In this document: positions 7,436 through 14,785 of the stretch, one piece after another
Layout: the number at the start of each line of letters is the position of its first letter
Position numbering within the stretch: the first letter of the stretch is position 1
Source: Deinococcus aerolatus
Lineage (GTDB): Bacteria; Deinococcota; Deinococci; Deinococcales; Deinococcaceae
Direction: 5' to 3'
DNA: 20,775 bases
Assembly: GCF_014647055.1 (NCBI RefSeq)
Contig: NZ_BMOL01000031.1
Location: 1-20,775, forward strand
Position numbers and translations under genes: made by a program
Notes under the pieces: generated by a model
Database searches by the model: none
Told to the model about the DNA's origin: nothing
Seen by the model: only the letters and a program-made list of their open reading frames with translations

Positions 7436-8818
7436 ATGTTATTCAAACGCCTGTACGACACCGACCTGGCCCAAGCGTCCTACCTGATCGGATGCCAGCA
7501 GAACGGCACCGCCATCGTGGTGGACCCTGTGCGCGACGTTCAGCGGTATCTCGATCTCGCCAAGCAGGAAGGCCTCAAGATTGTGGCCGTGACCGAGACC
7601 CATATCCATGCCGATTACCTGAGCGGCAGCCGCGAACTGGCCGCCGCCACCGGCGCCGCCCTGCACCTCAGCGACGAGGGGGGTCCGGACTGGCAGTACG
7701 CCTTCCCGCATGAAAGCCTGCACGACGGCAGCAAAATCCGCCTGGGCAACATCACCCTGCAGGCCGTGCATACCCCCGGCCATACTCCCGAACACCTGAG
7801 CTTTCTCGTGACGGACGGGGCCCGCACGCCCGATCCCGTGATCTTCCTGACCGGGGACTTCGTGTTCGTCGGTGACCTGGGGCGCCCCGACCTGCTGGAT
7901 GAGGCGGCCGGCGGTCAGGACACCCGGTTTACCGGAGCGCAGCAGCTGTTCTCCAGCCTCAAGACCAAGTTTCTGACCCTGCCGGACTACATCCAGGTGT
8001 GGCCTGGACACGGCAGCGGCAGCGCCTGCGGGAAGGCCCTGGGCGCGGTAGAAAGCACCACCATTGGCTACGAGCGCCAGTTCGCATGGTGGGCTGACCA
8101 CCTGGAAGACGACAACATCGAGGCTTTTACGAACGCGCTGCTCGATGGGCAGCCCGACGCGCCCCTGTATTACGGGCGTATGAAACGGCAGAACAGGGCG
8201 GGTCCCGCGCTGCTGGGAGACATCCAGCCGCTGCAGGCGCTGTCCGGTCAGGAACTGCGCGCCGCCCTGCAGCAGGACGTTCGCCTGATCGACACCCGTC
8301 CCCGCACGGAATATCAGCAGGGCGCCGTGCCCGGCAGCCTGCACCTGCCGGCCGGCAAGACCTTCGAGACGTGGGCCGGCTGGTTGCTGGACCCGGAAAA
8401 GCAGTACGTGCTGTTCGCCCGCAGCGCGCAGCAGGCCGAGACGCTGCGCCGCGGCCTGTGGATGACCGGGATCGACCGCGTCACCGGGTACGTCGGCAAC
8501 TTCGAGGGCCTGACGCTCGAGTCACAGGAGGCCGTGCCAGTGCGTGAGCTGGGTGACCTGGGCCAGAGCTTCGTGCTCGATGTGCGTGCCCGCAGCGAGT
8601 ATGACGCCGGACACATCCCCGGCGCGGTGCAGCTGCATGCCGGGCGCCTGATCCAGAACCTGGACCGGATCCCGCGCGACCGGCCCGTGGTGGTCCACTG
8701 TCAGGGCGGGGCCCGCAGCGCCGCTGCGGTGAGCCTCCTGCGCGCCGAGGGCTTTGACAACATAACTGACCTGGACGGTGGCTACGCGGCCTTTGCCCAG
8801 GAGCAGGTCAGCGCCTGA
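7436..8818 (+). CDS. cstB: Persulfide dioxygenase fused to two rhodanese domains (CstB-like)
   Basis: A 460-residue cytoplasmic protein with three domains. Residues 1-245 are a metallo-beta-lactamase-fold persulfide dioxygenase: THIHAD (His56, His58, Asp60), HTPGH (His112, His116), [15 protein letters not shown] (Asp141) and [12 protein letters not shown] (His192). These include the mononuclear iron ligands, and GRPDL is typical of ETHE1-type enzymes. Residues about 260-355 have a rhodanese fold ([19 protein letters not shown]), but the active-site loop reads [10 protein letters not shown], without Cys. Residues about 365-460 are an active rhodanese with HCQGGARSA (Cys422). This order, dioxygenase, pseudo-rhodanese, rhodanese, and the length match CstB of Staphylococcus aureus, which turns thiol persulfides into thiosulfate. 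It is the first gene of the cluster, with its own operator-bearing promoter. Thiosulfate formation here is inferred from the architecture. Confidence 0.92.
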   Translation: MLFKRLYDTDLAQASYLIGCQQNGTAIVVDPVRDVQRYLDLAKQEGLKIVAVTETHIHADYLSGSRELAAATGAALHLSDEGGPDWQYAFPHESLHDGSKIRLGNITLQAVHTPGHTPEHLSFLVTDGARTPDPVIFLTGDFVFVGDLGRPDLLDEAAGGQDTRFTGAQQLFSSLKTKFLTLPDYIQVWPGHGSGSACGKALGAVESTTIGYERQFAWWADHLEDDNIEAFTNALLDGQPDAPLYYGRMKRQNRAGPALLGDIQPLQALSGQELRAALQQDVRLIDTRPRTEYQQGAVPGSLHLPAGKTFETWAGWLLDPEKQYVLFARSAQQAETLRRGLWMTGIDRVTGYVGNFEGLTLESQEAVPVRELGDLGQSFVLDVRARSEYDAGHIPGAVQLHAGRLIQNLDRIPRDRPVVVHCQGGARSAAAVSLLRAEGFDNITDLDGGYAAFAQEQVSA

Positions 8819-8822
8819 CCCA

Positions 8823-8871
8823 TCACCGGCGGCGTGACTTGCCCCTTCGGGGACGGACGCGCCGCCGGTGA
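8823..8871. other. Strong two-tier hairpin between cstB and the rhodanese gene
   Basis: TCACCGGCGGCG (8823-8834) pairs perfectly with CGCCGCCGGTGA (8860-8871). Inside the loop CCCC and GGGG (8842-8845, 8849-8852) form a second hairpin around TTC. It starts four bases after the cstB stop codon. No T-run follows, so it is not a standard terminator. It could protect the cstB mRNA 3' end or reduce read-through into the downstream genes. Confidence 0.7.
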
Positions 8872-8948
8872 CGCCGCCTGCCCAGCCCAGATGCGTAGCC
8901 CAGAAGCCCAATCCAGAACACGTGGAACCAACAAGAGGAACACAACAC

Positions 8949-9266
8949 ATGACGTACCAAGACATTTTGACAACTGAACTAGAGGCCAGGAAACGTGCAG
9001 GGGCCCAGCTGGTTGACGTGCGCGAACGCGAGGAGTACCTGAGCGGTCATCTTCCCGGCGCCCTCAGCCTTCCGCTGAGTGAACTGACTGGGCGCGAGCA
9101 CGACGTGCCGGCCAACGCCCTGCTGATCTGCGCCAGTGGCAACCGCTCCGCCCGGGCCGCGGCCTATCTCACCGCCCAGGGCAGAACGGACCTGATGAAC
9201 CTCTCGGGGGGCACCCTGGCCTGGATGCGTGAGGGCGGGGAACTCAACGTCGGGGAGCAGCCGTGA
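8949..9266 (+). CDS. Single-domain rhodanese sulfurtransferase
   Basis: A 105-residue cytoplasmic protein consisting of one rhodanese domain. [19 protein letters not shown] (about 20-38) is the usual N-terminal motif, and [14 protein letters not shown] carries the active-site Cys61 in a six-residue CASGNRS loop; the C-terminus has the NLSGGTLAW motif. It would carry sulfane sulfur as a cysteine persulfide, either donating it to CstB or accepting it from the transporters. The ATG at 8949 has AGAGGAA at 8934-8940, eight bases upstream; an in-frame upstream extension to 8868 crosses the hairpin and has no signal. Its stop overlaps the start of the permease gene (GTGA), so the two are translationally coupled. 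Confidence 0.9.
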   Translation: MTYQDILTTELEARKRAGAQLVDVREREEYLSGHLPGALSLPLSELTGREHDVPANALLICASGNRSARAAAYLTAQGRTDLMNLSGGTLAWMREGGELNVGEQP

Positions 9267-10078
9267 TCTTCGCCTGGTTTGGCGCCGCCCTGATCGGCCT
9301 GAGCCTGGGTCTGCTGGGTTCCGGCGGGTCCATCCTGACCGTTCCGGTGCTGGTGTACCTGGTGGGCGAGCCTGAGAAACTGGCCATCGCCGAGAGTCTG
9401 GCCATCGTGGGGAGCATCAGCCTGTTCGGGGCCATCCCGTACGCGCTCAAGAAGCAGATCGACTGGCGGTCCGTGCTGTGGTTCGGGATTCCTGGTGTGC
9501 TGGGCACCTACGGCGGCGCGGCGCTGAGCGTCTACCTGTCCGGCGTGGTGCAGCTGCTGCTGTTTGCTGGCGTGATGCTGCTGGCCTCGGTGATGATGTT
9601 CCGTCCCACGCCGGTAAGTTCGGACGCCCACGGCGCCCACGCGCGCTCACCGGTCAAGATCGCCCTCGAAGGGCTTGGTGTGGGCGTGCTGACCGGCCTG
9701 GTGGGTGTGGGCGGCGGCTTCCTGATCATTCCTGCCCTGGTGCTGCTGGGCGGCCTTCCCATGGGCCTGGCGGTGGGCACCAGCCTGCTGATCATCGCGG
9801 CCAAGAGCTTTGCCGGGTTTTACAAGTACATGCACGTGCTCGCGGACCAGAACCTCTCCATGAACTGGCAATTGATCGGCCTGTTCACGGTGATTGGCAT
9901 CGCCGGCAGCTTTCTCGGCGCGCGACTGGGCAAAAATATTTCCAACGCCAGCCTGAAGCGCGGCTTCGCCGGCTTTCTGGTGGTGATGGGCGTGTACGTG
10001 CTGGCCACCAACGTCCCCAAGGTGCTGAACCCTGCGCCCTCCACTGAGGCGCGTCAGACCGTCTCGCCCACACACTAA
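9263..10078 (+). CDS. TauE/SafE-family sulfite/organosulfonate permease
   Basis: A 271-residue polytopic membrane protein of the TauE/SafE (DUF81) family. It shows the two-fold internal repeat of the family: [19 protein letters not shown] near residue 15-33 and [19 protein letters not shown] near 148-166, each followed by three more helices. Eight membrane segments fit. Members export or import sulfite, sulfoacetate or related anions. In staphylococcal cst operons a TauE protein also accompanies cstB, where export of sulfite has been proposed; I infer the same role. The start is GTG at 9263, overlapping the rhodanese stop by four bases. The short loop HGAHARS (about 122-130) between the two halves is His-rich. 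Confidence 0.88.
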   Translation: MIFAWFGAALIGLSLGLLGSGGSILTVPVLVYLVGEPEKLAIAESLAIVGSISLFGAIPYALKKQIDWRSVLWFGIPGVLGTYGGAALSVYLSGVVQLLLFAGVMLLASVMMFRPTPVSSDAHGAHARSPVKIALEGLGVGVLTGLVGVGGGFLIIPALVLLGGLPMGLAVGTSLLIIAAKSFAGFYKYMHVLADQNLSMNWQLIGLFTVIGIAGSFLGARLGKNISNASLKRGFAGFLVVMGVYVLATNVPKVLNPAPSTEARQTVSPTH

Positions 10079-10137
10079 CCCTGCTCCTGTCGGCTGTGGG
10101 CGCATTCTGGCCCCTGCCGTGTTCCATGAGGTGACAC

Positions 10138-10713
10138 ATGACTGAATTTCTCGAAGTTCTCCGCTCGCCCTGGCCCTGGTACGTCAGCGGTCCCCTGATT
10201 GGCCTGATGGTTCCGCTGCTGCTGTGGCTGGGCAACAAGGGGTTCGGCATCTCGGCCAACCTGCGCCACGCCTGCGCCATTTTGCTGCCTGAGCAGACCA
10301 AGCCGGCCTTTTTCCAGTACAACTGGCGAACGGAGAAATGGAACCTGATGTTTGCGGGAGGGTTGCTGCTTGGCGGTCTGGCGGCCGGCGTCCTGCTGGC
10401 CGATCCCAACCCGACCCGCCTGAGCGAGGCTGGCCTGCAATCGGTCCAGGCGCTGGGTGTGCAGCTGCGGCCCGGTCTGGTGCCGGCGGAACTCGCCGAC
10501 CTGAGCAATCCCGGGGTCTGGCTGCTGCTGGCCGTTTCCGGCCTGCTGGTGGGGTTCGGGACCCGCTATGGGGGAGGCTGCACCAGCGGCCACGCCATCA
10601 CGGGCCTGAGTACCTTGCAGGTGCCCTCGCTGATCGCCACCGTGTCCTTTTTCGTGGGCGGCATCCTCAGCGCCAATTTCATTCTTCCCCTGTTCCTGGC
10701 GGTAATCCTATGA
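10138..10713 (+). CDS. YeeE/YedE-family sulfur transporter, N-terminal subunit
   Basis: A 191-residue membrane protein with about four to five helices that belongs to the YeeE/YedE (sulf_transp) family. The signature [18 protein letters not shown] at about 140-157 contains the conserved Cys that lines the pore in the thiosulfate transporter TsuA. In E. coli TsuA the two halves are fused; here they are separate genes, with this one giving the first half. The ATG at 10138 has GAGGTGA at 10128-10134. Its stop overlaps the next start (ATGA), which implies equal synthesis of the two subunits. Thiosulfate as cargo is inferred from family and context; related proteins take sulfide-derived or selenium species. 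Confidence 0.87.
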   Translation: MTEFLEVLRSPWPWYVSGPLIGLMVPLLLWLGNKGFGISANLRHACAILLPEQTKPAFFQYNWRTEKWNLMFAGGLLLGGLAAGVLLADPNPTRLSEAGLQSVQALGVQLRPGLVPAELADLSNPGVWLLLAVSGLLVGFGTRYGGGCTSGHAITGLSTLQVPSLIATVSFFVGGILSANFILPLFLAVIL

Positions 10714-11192
10714 CCACGAAACCGGTAGCCCATATCCCGGGGGTCCACCCGGAGGCCACTTCCGCCGCCCGTGCCGCGACGGTCCTGCCTATCTACCTGC
10801 TGGCTGGCCTGTACTTCGGTATCGTCCTGATCAAGAGCGAGGCGGCCAGCTGGTACCGCATCCAGGAGATGTTCCGCTTCGAGTCGTTTCACATGTTTGG
10901 CCTGATGGGCTCTGCGGTGGTGACCGGTATGGTCACGACGGCGCTGCTGCGCCTGAGCAAAGTCAAGAGCCGCGATGATCAGACCATCACCGTGACCCCC
11001 AAGGACAGGGGCTGGAAGCGTTACGTGCTGGGCGGATTGACGTTCGGCGCAGGCTGGGGCCTGGCAGGCGTGTGCCCCGGGCCGATCCTGGCCCTGCTGG
11101 GTGCAGGCATCTGGCCCATGCTGCTGGTGCTGGCGTTTGCGCTGCTGGGCACCTACCTGTACGGCCTGCTCAAAGACCACCTGCCCCACTGA
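10710..11192 (+). CDS. YeeE/YedE-family sulfur transporter, C-terminal subunit (DUF6691-like)
   Basis: A 160-residue membrane protein with four helices, the partner half of the preceding gene. The segment [21 protein letters not shown] (about residues 112-131) has the GxCPGP motif with the second conserved Cys of the family. The start ATG overlaps the stop of the first subunit by four bases. The N-terminal 25 residues are polar and the first helix begins at about 27. Together the two chains would form one pore with Cys motifs from both, moving thiosulfate or another reduced sulfur anion across the cytoplasmic membrane. A much longer open frame covering this gene begins at 10338 but its upstream part is antisense-like shadow of the first subunit. 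Confidence 0.87.
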   Translation: MTTKPVAHIPGVHPEATSAARAATVLPIYLLAGLYFGIVLIKSEAASWYRIQEMFRFESFHMFGLMGSAVVTGMVTTALLRLSKVKSRDDQTITVTPKDRGWKRYVLGGLTFGAGWGLAGVCPGPILALLGAGIWPMLLVLAFALLGTYLYGLLKDHLPH

Positions 11193-11850
11193 GGGAACTC
11201 CGGCTTGAAACCGGGTGCGCGCAGGGCGCGAAGACTGGCGCCGGGGCACCACCACGACATGTTGACGTGACCCGGGCCCACCAATCATCTGTGAGCCTTC
11301 TCCTACCTCTGCGGCGCGTCACTGCGCCGCAGAGGTTCCCTATGGCCAGAGTCCGGGCGCCACAGCCCTCCAGCCTGAGGCGGAAAAGGAAGTGTTGGAC
11401 GCGCCTGTCGGGTGACGCGCAACTGCGGTGGGCTGCCGGGGGCACGCCTGGTCTGAAGCCCCCTTGTTCAAAGGACTCTGCTCGGTTGCTCCGGCAGCCA
11501 GGGTAAAACTGGTCGCCGAAGCAGATCCTCAGCGGCGGTCAGGCCCATTCTCCTGTGGGTCGCCAGAGCCCTGCCCCCTGCCTGCAGTCGCGCCGCCTCG
11601 TGACCCCATCACCTCACTGCCCTGCGGCACTCAATCCACAGGCAGGTCACGCCAGGCCGGGCACCTGCCCCTCCACCGCCCTGTTCCACAGGGAAGAACT
11701 GCCGGACAGCCTGAAGGCAAGTGGCGCGTCAGCCCGGCGGGGACGCTGGCCACTTTATGATCTGGTGTGCCCGGCCAGTTCAGCACCCGGGGACCCCCCC
11801 AGGACCGCTCACCTCCACGTTCTCCTGCACCGCGCAAAGGAACCGCAACC
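11193..11850. other. 658-base gap with one terminator-like hairpin
   Basis: Between the transporter genes and cstR. Apart from the hairpin at 11306-11335 I see no gene: the open frames on both strands are low-complexity and lack start signals. A TATGAT at 11756-11761 could be a -10 box for cstR, but no matching -35 is present. The length suggests that cstR has its own promoter here. Confidence 0.55.
11306..11335 (+). terminator. Terminator-like hairpin after the sulfur transporter genes
   Basis: CCTCTGCGGCGC and GCGCCGCAGAGG pair perfectly over 12 bp around the six-base loop GTCACT. It lies 114 bases after the last transporter stop. Only a weak pyrimidine run (TTCCCT) follows, so termination efficiency is uncertain. 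It probably ends the cstB-to-transporter transcript. Confidence 0.6.
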
Positions 11851-12126
11851 ATGTCCAGCCCAGCGCCTCTGACCCTAGACGAGCAAGAGAAACACCGTGT
11901 CCTGAACCGCCTGCGCCGACTGGAGGGTCAGGTCCGCGGGCTGCACAAGATGGTGGACGAGGACCGTCCCTGCCAGGACATCCTGACCCTGCTGAGCGGG
12001 ATCCGCAGCGCGCTGGACGCCACGGGTGAGGTGATTTTCGAACAGTACCTGCTGAGCTGCGCCGCCAACGAGGGAGAGCCGCTGCCCACCCGCGAGATCG
12101 TGAAAACGGCCCGCCTGTTGCGTTGA
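11851..12126 (+). CDS. cstR: CsoR/FrmR-family repressor, CstR-like persulfide sensor
   Basis: A 91-residue all-helical DNA-binding regulator. The family signature NRLRRLEGQVRGLHKMVDE is at 19-37, followed by CQDILTLLSGIRSAL with Cys41, and EQYLLSCA with Cys70. Copper-sensing CsoR proteins have Cys, His, Cys with spacings of 25 and 4 residues. Here the two Cys are in register (41 and 70), but position 66, the His, is Tyr. Loss of the His with both Cys kept is the pattern of CstR, which forms di- to tetrasulfide links between the two Cys on exposure to persulfides. The start is supported by AAAGGAA eight bases upstream. It is the natural candidate to bind the TACCC/GGGTA sites before cstB. A formaldehyde or metal sensor is less likely given the residues and the neighbours. 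Confidence 0.88.
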   Translation: MSSPAPLTLDEQEKHRVLNRLRRLEGQVRGLHKMVDEDRPCQDILTLLSGIRSALDATGEVIFEQYLLSCAANEGEPLPTREIVKTARLLR

Positions 12127-12157
12127 CCGTGTCTGCGGCGCGACTTCGCAGCGCGGC

Positions 12158-13588
12158 TCAGATCAGGTGGACACTGGGCGGGGCGGCCACAACAGGGCCA
12201 CACGCCTTGAGGTAGGCAAGCATGGCCTCGACCGCGCTTACTGTCAATTCGCGCCGGTTCTGCCCGAAGCGGTGCGGGACCGCCTGATTGGTCAGAAAGG
12301 CCACCTCGTACTGACGCTCCGGCTCCAGAGGTTCACCGGCAATTTCGATGGCCTGCACGCGCGCGCCGTGCGGATTTTCCGGCTTGGCGTACAGCACCAC
12401 GCCGTGCATGCGCTTGACGTAGCCGCCGCGCTGCTGCCAGGGGTCACGCGCGAAGACCGCTTCCAGATTGTCTTCAAGCATCTGGGCAAGTTCCGAGCCG
12501 CTCAGCCGCACCTGGCCCACCGGCGGGTCATGGGGCACCAGGTTCCAGACCGCCATCCGGCTGATGGGTCCTGGCGCAATGGGGGCGCCGTAGCGCCAGC
12601 CGTTTGAAAGGGCGATGGAGGTGCCGGCGGCGTGGGCGACGGCGGCGGTGAGAAAGTCGTCGGCCGGGGCGCTCAGGCTGGTGCCGCGGTGCAGCAGGAC
12701 CTCGGTATGTCCGGCGATCTCCTCCTGGGCGGCGCGGAAGGGACGCAGATGCCCGGAGATGGCCTCGGCGAGCGGCTGGTCGAGAGGGCGGCCGGCGTGC
12801 ATCTCGACCAGCTCATGGTGGACCAGGGTCACCTGATCAGGGGTGACGTCCAGATCCAGGCGGCTGACAAAGCTGCCGTGACAGCCGGCCTGGGTGATCA
12901 GGGTCCGCCCCACCCGCTGCGGCTCGGTCAGGCGGTTGTGGGTGTGGCCGCTGAGCAGCACGTCGATGCCCGGCACTTCGGCGGCCAGCGCGCAGTCCTG
13001 CGGGAAGCCCAGATGGGACAGAACCACCACCACATCGGCGCCCTCCTCTTCCCGCAGCCGGCGCACCAGGTCCCGGGTCTCGGCCCGCCCATCGGTAAAG
13101 CGCAGCCCCTCGCCAAAGCGCGGCGGCATGTCGCCGACGATGTTGGAAGCCAGCCCCAGCACGCCCACCCGGACGCCGCGGTCAATCATCCGGAAGGGGG
13201 CGAACGGCCGCTCGGAGGTGTCCTCACGGTAGATGTTGGCGGCCAGCATGGGGTAACTGAGATGGGCGGCCAGCTGCTCAAGCTGTTCAGGCCCGTAGCC
13301 AAAATCCCAGTGGGCGGTCATGCCGTCAAAGGCCAGCGTGTTGAGCAGTTCCGGCATGAATGCGCCGCGCGTGGCGACCACCGGCCCGGTGCCGTGAAAG
13401 GTGTCGCCGTTGTCGAGGGCGATAACGGCCCCAGGGCACTCGGCGCGTACCCGGTCGAAATACGCCTTGATCCGTGCCAGGCCCCCGGTGGTGCGCGTCA
13501 TGGGAGCGCCCGCCTCCCAGAAAAGCTCCGGATGGGGTTCGAGATAGGCATGCAGATCGTTGAGTTGCAGCAGGGTCAAACGGGTCAC
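12158..13588 (-). CDS. SoxB-like metallophosphoesterase/5'-nucleotidase-family hydrolase, cytoplasmic
   Basis: A 476-residue two-domain protein of the UshA/SoxB family. The N-terminal metallophosphoesterase domain has LLQLNDLHAY (Asp11, His13), LDNGDTFHGT (Asp62), MTAHWDFGYG (His93), LSHLGFPQD (His192) and LSGHTHNR (His215, His217). Where nucleotidases have GNHEFDYG, this one has the AHWDF form close to the GHWEF of SoxB thiosulfohydrolases. In the C-terminal domain, DPWQQRGGYVKRMHG resembles the DPYYQQGGDMVR segment of SoxB. SoxB removes sulfate from cysteine-S-thiosulfonate on SoxY in the periplasm; this protein has no signal peptide, so it should work in the cytoplasm. GTG at 13588 has GGAG nine bases upstream; the frame is open to 13648. 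It lies 93 bases after trxC on the same strand. A nucleotidase activity cannot be excluded. Confidence 0.8.
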   Translation of the reverse strand: MTRLTLLQLNDLHAYLEPHPELFWEAGAPMTRTTGGLARIKAYFDRVRAECPGAVIALDNGDTFHGTGPVVATRGAFMPELLNTLAFDGMTAHWDFGYGPEQLEQLAAHLSYPMLAANIYREDTSERPFAPFRMIDRGVRVGVLGLASNIVGDMPPRFGEGLRFTDGRAETRDLVRRLREEEGADVVVVLSHLGFPQDCALAAEVPGIDVLLSGHTHNRLTEPQRVGRTLITQAGCHGSFVSRLDLDVTPDQVTLVHHELVEMHAGRPLDQPLAEAISGHLRPFRAAQEEIAGHTEVLLHRGTSLSAPADDFLTAAVAHAAGTSIALSNGWRYGAPIAPGPISRMAVWNLVPHDPPVGQVRLSGSELAQMLEDNLEAVFARDPWQQRGGYVKRMHGVVLYAKPENPHGARVQAIEIAGEPLEPERQYEVAFLTNQAVPHRFGQNRRELTVSAVEAMLAYLKACGPVVAAPPSVHLI

Positions 13589-13681
13589 TTGCAGTGCTCC
13601 AGTGGGAATGGGCCTGGATGTATGGATGTGCGGAAAGGACGGAGGCAAAAGCTGTGGCCTGCCTGCGGCGTCCTGCCGGGC

Positions 13682-14101
13682 CTAGACATACGCGGCAAGC
13701 CGCTGCAGGAGGGCCGGTTTCTGGACCACGCCGACCATGGAATCCACCTGCTTGCCCCCATGGAACAGCAGCAGGGTCGGGATGCTGCGAATCTCAAACT
13801 GTCCGGCGCTGCGGGGATTTTCGTCCACGTTGACCTTGACCACCCGGATCTTGCCGGCCTGCTCGCGGGCGATCTCTTCCAGAACAGGACCCATCACCCG
13901 GCAGGGACCGCACCAGGGGGCCCAGAAGTCCACCAGCACCGGCACGCTGGCCTGAATATCGTCGGCGAAGGTGGCATCGGTGCCGTCATGCAGCCACGGC
14001 AGAGCGGCCTGACAGCGTGCGCAGACGGGCACCTGACCGCCGGGAACCTGGCGTACCCGGTTCTTGCTGTGGCAAACCGGACAGAGCAGCACATCATTCA
14101 T
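13682..14101 (-). CDS. trxC: Thioredoxin 2 with zinc-ribbon N-terminus
   Basis: A 139-residue protein. The N-terminal zinc-binding segment has CPVC at about 8-11 and CARC at about 27-30, the four-Cys arrangement of TrxC. The thioredoxin fold follows, with the active site [12 protein letters not shown] (about 58-69) and the cis-Pro loop [12 protein letters not shown]. It reduces disulfides and is usually induced by oxidants; thioredoxins also reduce protein persulfides, which fits its place beside the SoxB-like gene and opposite the cst cluster. The ATG at 14101 has GAGG six bases upstream; the frame is open to 14227 but the extension is low-complexity. It is the upstream gene of a probable trxC-soxB-like operon. 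Confidence 0.93.
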   Translation of the reverse strand: MNDVLLCPVCHSKNRVRQVPGGQVPVCARCQAALPWLHDGTDATFADDIQASVPVLVDFWAPWCGPCRVMGPVLEEIAREQAGKIRVVKVNVDENPRSAGQFEIRSIPTLLLFHGGKQVDSMVGVVQKPALLQRLAAYV

Positions 14102-14354
14102 GTTGACCTCGTGGTGTGGTGGGGAGAGGGAATGTCGACGTGGTGGCGACAAGGGAAGGGCCCTGAGGGCGCGTGCCCCGGTCAGGCCTGCCTGCCGCTG
14201 CTCGCCGGAACCTGTGACGCTCCGCAAGTTCCGCGAGATGTCTCAGGTAAGGGTGTGAGAGACCGCAGAGCATGTTCGTCGCCGGGACACGTGATTTGAT
14301 GGGCAGTTTATATGGTCACACCTGCAGCGCTGGGGGCACGGCATCACCGGACGT

Positions 14355-14579
14355 TCAGGTCTGACGCCGCAGTTCGTCGCCGCGAAATGGGAGCCTGAGC
14401 AGCGGGGCCAGCAGGCAGACGTCAAGCACGCCGGCCAGCAGCGGCACCGTCCCGAGGGCCAGAACAGCTGGCTGACGGTGGGTCAGGCCCCAGCCCATCA
14501 GGGCGAGCCCGGCTCCTACGCGCAGACCGCGCCCCTGCGGCGCCGCCATAAATCCACCGAATTGTTTCCTGGTGATCAT
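14355..14579 (-). CDS. DUF2892 (YgaP-like) inner-membrane protein
   Basis: A 74-residue protein with two short hydrophobic helices, about 21-33 (VGAGLALMGWGLT) and 37-59 (PAVLALGTVPLLAGVLDVCLL), the second ending in the G.L..C.L..LL pattern of DUF2892. In E. coli YgaP the same module is fused to a rhodanese and is thought to anchor or assist sulfur transfer at the membrane. Here the module is separate, but it sits with the rhodanese and thioredoxin genes. The ATG at 14579 has a strong AGGAGG five bases upstream. It precedes trxC by 253 bases on the same strand and could share its transcript. Confidence 0.78.
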   Translation of the reverse strand: MITRKQFGGFMAAPQGRGLRVGAGLALMGWGLTHRQPAVLALGTVPLLAGVLDVCLLAPLLRLPFRGDELRRQT

Positions 14580-14785
14580 CAGTCCCTCCTGGGGGGTTCA
14601 GGGTTGAGCGGCATTGACGGTGGTCTGCACGCTCCATCACATCAATGTCGTTCCCATGTCGGTGCGTTTCCTGGCAGAGGGCCGAGGACCCGCCCTTGAG
14701 CAAGTCCAGCCGCATCTCCCACGCCAAGTCTGAACGCCCCAAACGGCGGATGCCTGTGCCGCCAATGAACATTGCCTTTATGGCT

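Noticed and set aside
8823..8871. CRISPR-like or riboswitch structure
   Set aside because: A single stem pair with no repeated spacers and no conserved riboswitch core; better described as an intergenic hairpin.
11428..11872. Possible small genes between the transporter genes and cstR
   Set aside because: Several overlapping frames, all Pro/Arg/Ala-rich, without start signals or motifs.
12127..12157. Possible bidirectional terminator between cstR and the SoxB-like gene
   Set aside because: Only weak, competing pairings of GCGC segments and no T-run; the gap is just 31 bases.
12158..13588. Plain 5'-nucleotidase (UshA) annotation
   Set aside because: The GNHEFDYG motif of nucleotidases is replaced by the AHWDF form and the C-terminal DPWQQRGG segment is SoxB-like, and the context is sulfur metabolism; kept only as an alternative.
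12632..14299. Plus-strand open frame of 555 codons
   Set aside because: It is the antisense shadow of the SoxB-like and trxC genes, which have complete catalytic motifs.
14422..14772. Minus-strand frame starting MFIGGTGIRRLG
   Set aside because: It overlaps the DUF2892 gene in another frame, has no ribosome-binding site and no similarity I know.
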